Shown here: piece after piece, positions 7,572 to 15,928 of the stretch
Position numbering within the stretch: the first letter of the stretch is position 1
Layout: each line of letters starts with the position of its first letter
Source of the DNA: an uncultured Eubacterium sp.
GTDB lineage: Bacteria > Bacillota > Clostridia > Lachnospirales > Lachnospiraceae
DNA length: 64,000 nucleotides
Reading direction: 5' to 3'
Assembly (NCBI GenBank): GCA_910583555.1
Contig: CAJTXO010000009.1
Coordinates: forward strand, 1 to 64,000
Position numbers and translations under genes: made by a program
The notes under the pieces: model-generated
What the model saw: the letters and a program-made list of their open reading frames with translations, nothing else
Database searches by the model: none
Told to the model about the DNA's origin: nothing

Positions 7572-9449
7572 ATGGACAGTAGTATTTTATCATCTACAAA
7601 TATCCAAATGCCATTTAGTGTATTTAAGGATAAAAACAGAGAAAGAAAAATGGTGTTCTATGGCCGGGTATCGACCGAGCATGAAGCACAATTAGCAGCA
7701 TTGGAAAATCAGATACAATGGTATGACGACCAGGCTAAATTACATCCGAACTGGATCGTAACAGACAAGTATATTGATGAAGGGATAACAGGTACACAGG
7801 CGAAAAAGCGCCCTGCTTTTCTTCGTATGATAGAAGATGCCAAAGAGGGTAAGTTTGATTTGATCGTAACTCGTGAGGTGTGCCGTTTTGCCAGAAATAC
7901 GGTTGATACACTGGTGGCAACGAGAGAATTGAAGAATATTGGCGTTGAGGTCTATTTTGTCGAGGATAATATATGGACAATGGACGGGGACGGTGAACTT
8001 CGCCTAACGATCATGGCGACATTAGCACAGGAGGAGAGCCGGAAAGTATCCGAACGGGTAAAGGCTGGACAGCATATCAGTCGAAACAATGGTGTCATCT
8101 ACGGAAATGGAAACATACTGGGATATGACCTTGTGGAAGGCAAATATGTGATAAATGAAGAACAGGCAGAAACAGTGCGGATGATTTTTGATATGTATCT
8201 GAACGAGGGAATCGGTGCCACTAAGATCGCTAACGAACTTTGCAGGAGAAAACGAGTTGCCGCGTCCGGACAAGTTAAATGGACAGCTTCCAATGTCAGC
8301 AGAATATTGAGAAATTCTACTTATATGGGATATATGGCATATGGCAAATCATTCAGCAATAATTATCTGGAGCAAAAGAGGGTGAATAACCATAACAGCG
8401 ATACGTATATGTATGTCAGGGCAGATTTTGAACCCATTATTACAGAAGACGAATGGCGTCGGTGTGAAACGATCAGAAAAAGCAGACGTGTGGAACCAGC
8501 CACGCCGGTAAAGCGGAAAACACCTTTTGGTGAGGAAAGTGTTACAGTGCCAAGGCAGGAATCTCACGATAAGTGGAACAGAAAACTTCGTTGTGCCTGT
8601 GGCTCCAGATTCAGGAAAAACCGATGGCATAAAAACAAATACAAAGAATGGACGTATGGCTATGAATGTTATAACAGGATCAATAATGGTTCGGCGAAAA
8701 AGCGGAGAGATCAAGGGCTCGATGATACCGGATATTGTGAGATGCCAATGGTTTCTGACTGGAAATTAGAGGTCATGTGCAAGATGCTGTTAGAGAAAAT
8801 ATGGCAGGATAAAAGCCGTGTCATACAAGAGGCGTGTTCAATTTTGCAAAAATGTTATCAGGAAGACACTGGGAAGAGAGCAGAATTATTTACTATTCAG
8901 AAAAAGATTGCCAAAACAGAGGAAAAGATAAGCAACCTTATTGATTTGAGAACAGAAGGAGATATTTCTATAGAAGAATATCGTAGCAGACGAAAGAAAC
9001 TCAATGAGGAGTTATCATGTTATAAAAGGCAATTACAGGAACAAAACAAGGAAGAGAAAACACCTCCGGAGACCGGATTGAATTGGGACAAGATAAATGA
9101 AACACTTAGAAATAAGCTTGACTTTTCCAAGCCTAAAGTAGATAATGATATAGTAGAAAGATTTATTGCAAGGATCATACCGATGGGTAGTAATCACTTT
9201 GTTTGGGTAGTGAATTTAAGTAACCTGAGAACGGAAGAAATTGATATGGTAGTAGAAGGTAGAAAGACGAATCCGGCTATTTATATCGGGACCGATGACA
9301 GTGAAGATAACGAGGACGATGAGTCCTCATTACATACGTACAAGTTGTGTCTGACTGATCTTGCTGCCTCACCACAGGAGAAAAAATACTCCCTGGCAGA
9401 AATGCAGCACAGCACGGTATGCACGCGAGGGAGGTTATGCTCGCATTGA
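7572..9449 (+). CDS. Large serine recombinase (integrase of the element)
   Basis: A 625-aa site-specific recombinase. The resolvase-type catalytic domain begins with FYGRVSTEHEAQ, nucleophile Ser34, with the conserved arginines in TREVCRFARN. The Recombinase domain follows (about 180-290), then a zinc-ribbon region (CACGSRF near 338 with later cysteines) and a coiled coil near 440-500. ATG 7572 has AGGAGGTG at 7558-7565. The gene lies at the element end, as expected. The last ~15 codons overlap in another frame with truncated cooS sequence, so the C-terminal tail seen here may be created by integration and differ in the excised circle. Confidence 0.93.
   Translation: MDSSILSSTNIQMPFSVFKDKNRERKMVFYGRVSTEHEAQLAALENQIQWYDDQAKLHPNWIVTDKYIDEGITGTQAKKRPAFLRMIEDAKEGKFDLIVTREVCRFARNTVDTLVATRELKNIGVEVYFVEDNIWTMDGDGELRLTIMATLAQEESRKVSERVKAGQHISRNNGVIYGNGNILGYDLVEGKYVINEEQAETVRMIFDMYLNEGIGATKIANELCRRKRVAASGQVKWTASNVSRILRNSTYMGYMAYGKSFSNNYLEQKRVNNHNSDTYMYVRADFEPIITEDEWRRCETIRKSRRVEPATPVKRKTPFGEESVTVPRQESHDKWNRKLRCACGSRFRKNRWHKNKYKEWTYGYECYNRINNGSAKKRRDQGLDDTGYCEMPMVSDWKLEVMCKMLLEKIWQDKSRVIQEACSILQKCYQEDTGKRAELFTIQKKIAKTEEKISNLIDLRTEGDISIEEYRSRRKKLNEELSCYKRQLQEQNKEEKTPPETGLNWDKINETLRNKLDFSKPKVDNDIVERFIARIIPMGSNHFVWVVNLSNLRTEEIDMVVEGRKTNPAIYIGTDDSEDNEDDESSLHTYKLCLTDLAASPQEKKYSLAEMQHSTVCTRGRLCSH
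9380..9418. other. Inferred attachment-site junction (element / cooS)
   Basis: Upstream of about 9400 the sequence is the recombinase C-terminus. From about 9404 the other frame reads AAQHGMHAREVMLALK, typical of CooS. The recombination crossover must lie in or near this stretch. The other junction, carrying the 5' part of cooS, is outside the window, so the core cannot be defined from this end alone. Confidence 0.5.
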
Positions 9450-11023
9450 AATGGGCGGCGGAGGGAAAGCTGGATGTGCCGATCCTCGGCGAACAAAAAA
9501 TAAGGAGCACGGGGGAGGCGTTCGGCATCAAACAGAAAAACCGCCAGTTAAAGCATGTCGCCAGGGATCTGGCCGATGCGCTGCTGGAAGATCTGTCGCG
9601 GACGGTGCCGGATGAATATAAAACCATCTCAGCCTGTGCTGCAAAAGAACGGCGGGACGTGTGGGAGGAATTGGATATTTTACCGGTCAGCGCATACCAT
9701 GAGGTGTTTGAGGCGTATCACAAATCCGGCTGCGCAACGGACGGCGACTGGAAAAGCATTATGCAGCAGTTTCTGCGCTGCGGGCTTGCGTTTACGTTTT
9801 CCGGCGTGGTGGGAGCTTCCATTGCCACGGACAGCCTGTTCGGGGTGGGCGACCGGGTCACCTCTAAGGTAAACATTGGCGCGCTGGAAAAGGGGTATGT
9901 CAATATTGCCGTGCACGGGCATCTCCCGCTTCTCGTGAGCCAGATCGTGGAGGCGGGCAAACGTGAGGATCTGATCGCGCTGGCGCAGTCGAAAGGGGCA
10001 AAGGGAATACGTTTTTATGGCATATGCTGTTCCGGACTTTCGGCTATGTACCGTTATAGCGGGGTCATTCCGCTGTCCAATGCGGTGTCGGCAGAACTCG
10101 TGCTGGGGACCGGGGCGCTGGATCTATGGGTGGCTGATGTACAGGATGTGTTCCCGTCCATTATGGAAGTTGCAAAATGTTTTAAAACGGTCGTTGTCAC
10201 GACCAGTGAATCCGCGCGGCTTCCGGGTGCCGAGCGCTATGAGTACGACCACGCCCATGCCAATATCGGAGAGACAAAGGAACTGGCCGAAAAGATCGTG
10301 CTCCGCGCCATCGAAAGTTTTGCCCAGAGGAAGGGCGTTCCGGTGTACATTCCGTCCTACGAGGTGGAGGCGGAAGTCGGATTTTCCGTGGAGTATATAC
10401 ATAAGCGGTTCGGCAGTATGAAACCGCTGGCGGAGGCCATCCGGGAGGGAGAGATCCTGGGCGTGGTAAATATGGTCGGCTGTAATAACCCCAAAGTCCT
10501 GTATGAAAAATGTATCGTGGACGTGGCGGATGTGCTGCTGAAACATAACGTGCTCATACTGTCCAACGGCTGCGCTTCCTTTCCGCTGATGAAACTGGGA
10601 TATTGTGCCGTTGCCGGGAAGGAGAGGGCGGGAGAGCGCCTGCGGGCATTTTTGGAACCGGATCTGCCGCCGGTATGGCATGTGGGAGAATGTATTGACA
10701 ACACCCGTTCCAGCGGCATTTTCGCCGGTATTGCAGGGGAATTGGGACATAAGATGTTTGAGCTGCCATTTGCCTTTTCTTCACCCGAGTGGGGAAATGA
10801 AAAGGGGATCGACGCGGCGCTGGGATTCAGGCTGAACGGGATCAGTTCCTATCACTGTGTAGAAGCGCAGATACACGGTTCTAAAAATGTGATCGAGTTT
10901 TTGAAATATGGAACGTTGGAAACGCTTGGCTCATCGATGAACGTGGACACCGATCCGGCCGCGCTGGGACAGAAAATAGTAGAGGATTTTAAGGCAAAGC
11001 GGAAAGCGCTGGGCTGGGACTGA
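9404..11023 (+). pseudogene. cooS: Anaerobic CO dehydrogenase catalytic subunit, 5'-truncated
   Basis: The Ni-Fe CO dehydrogenase CooS/AcsA oxidises CO to CO2 and reduces CO2 in the reverse direction. The body is well conserved: HGHLPLLVSQIVEAG, FYGICCSG, VVNMVGCNNPKVLYE and ILSNGCASFPLMKLGYC carry cluster ligands. About 540 residues remain of the usual ~630. The missing N-terminus normally holds the cysteines of the B and D [4Fe-4S] clusters. The ATG at 9419 has no ribosome site and is an internal methionine. The cause is insertion of the serine-recombinase element. Function is presumably lost while the element is integrated, and could be restored by excision. A PatB-like gene follows 23 bp later. 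Confidence 0.88.
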
Positions 11024-11046
11024 CAGCAGATCGGAGGTACACCGTT

Positions 11047-12219
11047 ATGGAACGCAATCTGGATTTTGATACGGTCATCGACCGGAGGAATACGAAGTGT
11101 CTGAAATATGATTTTGCAAAAAAGCGCGGTATGCCGGAGGATGTGCTGCCGATGTGGGTAGCAGACATGGATTTTAAGACGTCCTCCTATGTGGAGGACG
11201 CCGTTGTGGCATGCGCGAAACATGGCATTTTTGGTTACAGTGAGGTGCAGACGCCTTATTTTGAGACGCTCCGGGACTGGATGAAGGAGCGGCACGGCTG
11301 GGAGCCGCAGGAACAGTGGCTCATTAAGACGCCGGGCGTCGTCTTTGCGCTGGCGATGGCAGTCAGGGCGTATACGGAGCCGGGGGACGCCGTGCTGATC
11401 CAGCAGCCGGTCTATTATCCGTTTTCCGAGGTGATCCGGGATAATGGCAGGAAAGTGGTGAGCAGTGATCTGTATTTGGGAGACGATCACAGATACCATA
11501 TGGACTTGGAAGATTTTGAGAAGAAGATCAAAGAGGAAAACATCTGGCTGTTTCTGCTGTGCAGCCCGCACAATCCGGTGGGCCGGGTGTGGACGGTGGA
11601 AGAACTGACCGCGTTGGGAGAGATCTGCCTCCGGTACGGGGTAACGGTAGTCAGCGATGAGATACATCATGATTTTATTTTTCAGGGAGAGCATCATGTG
11701 TTTGCCAGCCTGAAAAAAGAACTGGCAGAGATCAGTGTGATCTGTACGTCTCCGAGTAAGACGTTTAATCTGGCGGGAATGATGCTGTCGAATATTTTTA
11801 TCCCGGACCAGAAGCGGCGCAGGAAATTCCGCAGGGAACTGGACGCGGCGGGCATGAGCCAGCTCGGCATCATGGGACTGGCGGCCTGTGAGGCGGCGTA
11901 TGCGAAGGGCGGCGAATGGTACCGGGCGATGATGTCGTATGTAAAGGACAATATTGCCTTCACCAGACAGTATGTCAACGAGCATCTGCCCGGCGTGGCT
12001 GCGGTGGAGCAGGAGGCGACTTATCTGGTCTGGCTGGATTTCCGGGAGCTGGGGCTGGATCCCGAGGAGCTCGACCGGCGCATCATTCACGAGGCGAAAT
12101 TGTGGCTGGACAGCGGTAAGATTTTCGGGGAATGCGGGAGGGGATTCCAGAGGATCAATGTGGCGTGTCAGAGGAGCGTTCTGGCAGAGGCGCTGAAGAG
12201 GCTGGAGTTGAGGAACTAA
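11047..12219 (+). CDS. PatB/MalY family PLP-dependent aminotransferase / C-S lyase
   Basis: A 390-aa fold-type I PLP enzyme. It begins NLDFDTVIDRRNTKCLKYDF, contains LPMWVADMDF, the SPHNPVGRVW block, SDEIHHDF and the PLP-lysine in SPSKTFNLAGM (Lys238), and ends in the usual small domain. MalY/PatB proteins act as cystathionine beta-lyases or aminotransferases and are cytosolic. GGAGGT at 11034-11039 precedes ATG 11047. The 23-bp gap to cooS suggests co-transcription, although cooS function does not predict the partner. Length is normal for the family. The exact substrate cannot be told from sequence. Confidence 0.92.
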   Translation: MERNLDFDTVIDRRNTKCLKYDFAKKRGMPEDVLPMWVADMDFKTSSYVEDAVVACAKHGIFGYSEVQTPYFETLRDWMKERHGWEPQEQWLIKTPGVVFALAMAVRAYTEPGDAVLIQQPVYYPFSEVIRDNGRKVVSSDLYLGDDHRYHMDLEDFEKKIKEENIWLFLLCSPHNPVGRVWTVEELTALGEICLRYGVTVVSDEIHHDFIFQGEHHVFASLKKELAEISVICTSPSKTFNLAGMMLSNIFIPDQKRRRKFRRELDAAGMSQLGIMGLAACEAAYAKGGEWYRAMMSYVKDNIAFTRQYVNEHLPGVAAVEQEATYLVWLDFRELGLDPEELDRRIIHEAKLWLDSGKIFGECGRGFQRINVACQRSVLAEALKRLELRN

Positions 12220-12289
12220 TGGCATCGTTGATTGACAACGGAACATTACGTACACACACATGAGGCGGCTTCCAGAAAGGATAGCGAAA

Positions 12290-12705
12290 GGACGCGTTCT
12301 TTTGGCTGGAGGGAACCAGCAAGCGCGCCATGCACACGAATGGAAATCCGTCCGGATTCCGATTCCAATGAATTTGATGTTTTTTCTGTTTCCAGTTTTT
12401 TTAGACGAGGTACCCAGGTATTTACGGGATAATTCCCCGTTAAGCTTTCGGCTGGTTTCGAGGACGTTTTTTTCCAAAAGGTCAAAGTCCATTAGAAGTC
12501 TCTCACGTGTAGAAAGGTCGAAATCTGGGGGAGGGAAAGTCCCCACTGTAGAAACAGTCTTTTTAATCACTTCACCGTTTGGAGGAGTGATTTTTGCAGT
12601 ATATTCGCTTTTCTTGACTACGTTTTTCGCGCGCAAGGATGGCTTCGGGGGCACCACGGTTAAATGATCCGTCTTTCTTATGAAAAGACACGGAAATCTT
12701 GACAA
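12290..12705 (-). other. Decayed ORF fragment, unidentified
   Basis: On the minus strand an open frame starting at 12705 reads protein-like sequence for about 100 residues (SEYTAKITPPNGEVIKK, then STRERLLMDFDLLEKNVLE and KLNGELSRKYLG). It then runs into low-quality sequence and continues antisense through the aminotransferase gene. It has no recognisable family or clear ribosome site. It may be the 5' remnant of a lost gene. The opposite strand is also open here, so coding status is uncertain. Confidence 0.3.
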
Positions 12706-12803
12706 AATTCGTTGTTAGGTATAAGATATATCTTGTGATTTTGTATGCAAATATAGAGCATGGATACCCATAGTGAGAGTTGTTTTGGAAGATAAGGAAG
12801 CGT

Positions 12804-13027
12804 ATGATTGAAGGGCATTTGTCAATTAAAGAAATTGCAGAAAAGTGGGGCGTGACTCGAAAAAGAGAACAGACGCTGTGTTCCCAGGGGGGATTCCTGG
12901 GACTACGAGATTCGGGCATGTGTGGGCGATATCTGCGAATGTTGAAAGACTGGAAGATGGTAGGGTAACCACGGGTGAATACCGCAATTGGAGGAAAAAG
13001 AGGAAAAAGACGGTTAGAGTGACATAA
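12804..13027 (+). pseudogene. Frameshifted small helix-turn-helix DNA-binding protein
   Basis: Frame one from ATG 12804 gives MIEGHLSIKEIAEKWGVT, a typical excisionase/MerR-like start. After the G-run at 12887-12892 the sense continues in another frame: GIPGTTRFGHVWAISANVE, then GRVTTGEYRNWRKK. Joining the two frames gives a normal ~74-aa HTH protein of a type common in Lachnospiraceae. One extra G in the six-G tract would restore the frame. Either the gene is dead, it switches by slippage, or the base call is wrong. AAGGAA lies just upstream of the ATG. Confidence 0.7.
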
Positions 13028-13104
13028 TATGTCTTTCTCGTTTGCTATACTGTGGTTATTATGTGGTAATTACATAGATATAATGACTTTGGAGGATTTT
13101 ATAT

Positions 13105-15564
13105 ATGAGTAAGATGATGATCCAGTATCATCCTGTAAAAAAGGAAATACATTTCTTGACTGATGATAATGGTAGCTTTAATGAGGTTAAGTATACGGAT
13201 AGCCCTGCATTAGAAGTGTATTCACCTCAAAATAAGGAATTCTTATTACAAGATCAGGGGTATTCGTTTTTTGATAATTTGCAAGAAGCATTTCTGGGTT
13301 TGCAGAATACGGAAATAGTGTTTAAAGGCACTAAAATTGATTACGAAGATTTTCAGAAAATGATTGCCAATTACAATAGGCATCAGGAAAGAGAGGGGTC
13401 CGAAGTGAAATTGAACCTAGGGGAGTTTATTGAGCTTCCGGACGTTGGAACTATTTATGATGAGATAAAGAGCGTTGCAAGAGATACCATAAAACTCTTT
13501 GAAAGCGAATTGTCTGAAGGGTCCATAAAGGATACTTTCAGAGAACGAAAACAGAAGCTAGAGGATAAGGTTAAGGATATTGAACAAGATAATGTTAATC
13601 TTTGTTTTGTAGGTACATATAGCTCAGGCAAATCTACGTTTATAAATGCTATCATAGGGGCTAAAATTCTTCCCGAGAAGATCAGGCCTGAAACTGCTAA
13701 AATGTTCAGAATTAAGCATGCTGAATTACCTACGGTTAATTTTTGGGTAAAGAGGAATAATGATGATTTGGGAAGTGTAGCATCTTTGTTGTGGTCGGAA
13801 GAACTTAATAAGTTTCAGTTCACCACAAACATTAATGATGGTCTAAAAGGACAGATTGACAAGGTTTGTCAAAAGAATGCTGGGAAGCCACGCCATGAAC
13901 AGATGCGGTTTCTTTTAAATGCTATAAATGATATGCCGAATACTCTATGTGAGGATGGTTCATGTTTTGTGGAAGGTATGATAGATGTTAGGTATCCCAT
14001 GGATATTCAGTTTGATATAAACTTTACATTCTATGATACTCCTGGAACAGATAGTAACTCTAGTGAGCATTTACGTATTCTTAAGGATGCATTAGCTCAA
14101 CAAACCAATTCTGTATTAATTGTGATGTATGAGCCTGTAAAAATGGATGGCAAAGGCAACTCCGTTTTATATGATCTCATGCTTAAATCACAAGAAGATT
14201 CAAGTAATGAGGATGGTGTTACCATAGATCTTTCGAGGTCATTGCATATTGTAAACCAGGTGGATAGGTATGGCACGACAGAATTGAGAGATGCTCTTAG
14301 CAAACCTATTCGCCTGTCAAAGAATACTCAGGATGTTATTGATGAATCAGAGGAAAATGAATTTGAGTATGATCTTCAAGACAAGAGGGTGTTTTATGTT
14401 TCATCAAAGGCAGCGTACTGTGCAAGGGCTCAGAAAAAGGGGATCTGCGATTTAGATGATGATGAGTTTATTGAGGACAGCGCAGACAAGGTAATCAAAC
14501 GCAAATATTACAGAAATAATCACATGGCTAATGTTGAATTTGATACACAGGAAGTGATAGATCTTTCGGATGCTCAATTTGAACAGAGTGGATCAGATCA
14601 AGTTAGTGATCAGCTTTATATTGCTTCTGGTATGTATGCGGTTGAGCACGAGATAATTAAATATGCGGAAAAATATGCACTGGCAGTAAAAGCAAAAGGG
14701 TTGTACGATGCGGTTTTATACATGATGGCCGGTGTAGATGATGAGTGCCAGGTTATTGAAAAGGCAAAGAGACTTAAAAAGGAAGAGTTACTGTCTTTAG
14801 TTGCGAAGTTGAAAACTGATATGATAGCAGATATCAATCAGTGCACTGAAGACTTTAAGAAGGATATAAAGTCAAAGAAACCGGAAATAACGCCTCCTGA
14901 AGTAAGTCTTATTCAAACCAAGGTGGCAAATGCAAGCAACAAGGCAGAACGACAGATAAAAAAGCTGCCGAGGATTGTTATTAAGCCTGAAAAGATAGGT
15001 GAAAAAAACAAGGCAATTATGGAAAAACTAAATGACTGTATTCATGAAGTTGACGCATTTTATCTTGAAAAGAGAGCTGCTATAATGCAGCAACAAATGA
15101 AGGTATTAAAGAAAAAAATAGAATCAAAAATTGTTGAATACAAAGAGATTGATAACAGCATTATTAGTAAGATATTGAAAATAGGTGATACAACAATTCC
15201 TACATCTTCAATTTCATCAATACGAATGAGCGATTATATTAATTCAGAGAAAGCACTATGGATTTTCACTACAACTGATAAAGGTAAATACAAAGAGGAG
15301 GTGTTTGAAGAATTCTTAGCAATTACTGGGAAACAGTATAAGGCCTATTTAAAAGAAATTGATTCGGTTGCTCAAAAGAAGGCAGAAGAGATGGCCAAAC
15401 AATTTATTGAGAATATATTCAGGGTATCCGAAATGCTGGAGCATACACAGGAGGAAGCTGATCAAGCAGCAAGAGAGCAGGCCGATGCTCTTAGATGTTT
15501 GAATTTGGCAAAGGAGAAAACAGCAACATTAGAGGAAAGAATTTGGAGGGGCATCAATGAGTAA
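13105..15564 (+). CDS. Dynamin-like GTPase
   Basis: An 819-aa protein with the G-domain of the dynamin family. The G1 P-loop is GTYSSGKST (about 169-177). A G2-type Thr lies in RPETAKMF, G3 is DTPGTDSN (about 311-318), and the G4-like motif is NQVDRYG (about 385-391). Long helical stretches on both sides (about 560-800) suit a stalk/neck, as in bacterial dynamin-like proteins that act on membranes. A ~150-residue N-terminal domain precedes the GTPase and is not recognised. TTGGAGGAT at 13091-13099 precedes ATG 13105. The gene overlaps the next by 8 nt, starting a five-gene operon ending in toxin and immunity genes. Confidence 0.85.
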   Translation: MSKMMIQYHPVKKEIHFLTDDNGSFNEVKYTDSPALEVYSPQNKEFLLQDQGYSFFDNLQEAFLGLQNTEIVFKGTKIDYEDFQKMIANYNRHQEREGSEVKLNLGEFIELPDVGTIYDEIKSVARDTIKLFESELSEGSIKDTFRERKQKLEDKVKDIEQDNVNLCFVGTYSSGKSTFINAIIGAKILPEKIRPETAKMFRIKHAELPTVNFWVKRNNDDLGSVASLLWSEELNKFQFTTNINDGLKGQIDKVCQKNAGKPRHEQMRFLLNAINDMPNTLCEDGSCFVEGMIDVRYPMDIQFDINFTFYDTPGTDSNSSEHLRILKDALAQQTNSVLIVMYEPVKMDGKGNSVLYDLMLKSQEDSSNEDGVTIDLSRSLHIVNQVDRYGTTELRDALSKPIRLSKNTQDVIDESEENEFEYDLQDKRVFYVSSKAAYCARAQKKGICDLDDDEFIEDSADKVIKRKYYRNNHMANVEFDTQEVIDLSDAQFEQSGSDQVSDQLYIASGMYAVEHEIIKYAEKYALAVKAKGLYDAVLYMMAGVDDECQVIEKAKRLKKEELLSLVAKLKTDMIADINQCTEDFKKDIKSKKPEITPPEVSLIQTKVANASNKAERQIKKLPRIVIKPEKIGEKNKAIMEKLNDCIHEVDAFYLEKRAAIMQQQMKVLKKKIESKIVEYKEIDNSIISKILKIGDTTIPTSSISSIRMSDYINSEKALWIFTTTDKGKYKEEVFEEFLAITGKQYKAYLKEIDSVAQKKAEEMAKQFIENIFRVSEMLEHTQEEADQAAREQADALRCLNLAKEKTATLEERIWRGINE

Positions 15565-15928
15565 TATTTATGACAAGTATTTTTCAATAGGTGATCTTTA
15601 TGATGGACTTGGTAAAGTGATGTATGACATTCGTGCTTCCAGAATTAGTGAGCAATCTCTTGTGGAATTAGCAGATGAATTAGTTAAAAAGAAGCAAATT
15701 CCATTAAATAGTTCATTTGAAAAGAAAAGATGGTGGAGTTGGTCAAAGGGATATGTAAACTATCTCATGAATGGCATGAGTACGGGGAGCGTTAGTAAGG
15801 AATACTTACTTTTTTACGCAAAGGTGAGTAGGGTTGTAAAGATTAGAGACAATGTTCTTAAGGTCGCTGTCGTGTGTATATGTTTGATTATTTTTGGTAT
15901 AGTAATCAACTCATTAATTAAAGGGTGA
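15557..15928 (+). CDS. Small C-terminally anchored membrane protein
   Basis: A 123-aa protein, family unknown. The first ~90 residues are soluble and basic (KKRWWSWSKGYVNYLMNGMSTG). A single hydrophobic segment, VLKVAVVCICLIIFGIVI, close to the C-terminus would anchor it with the bulk in the cytosol. It starts 8 nt inside the GTPase gene (TTGGAGGGGC precedes ATG 15557) and its TGA overlaps the next ATG by one base, so translation is probably coupled to both neighbours. It may tether the GTPase or the ATPase to the membrane (inference). Confidence 0.78.
   Translation: MSNIYDKYFSIGDLYDGLGKVMYDIRASRISEQSLVELADELVKKKQIPLNSSFEKKRWWSWSKGYVNYLMNGMSTGSVSKEYLLFYAKVSRVVKIRDNVLKVAVVCICLIIFGIVINSLIKG

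Noticed and set aside
10852..12705. 617-codon open frame on the minus strand
   Set aside because: Most of it is antisense to the well-supported PatB-like gene; the Arg/His/Leu-rich translation is typical of a shadow of GC-rich coding DNA. Only the first ~100 codons (12290-12705) could be real remnant sequence, listed separately.
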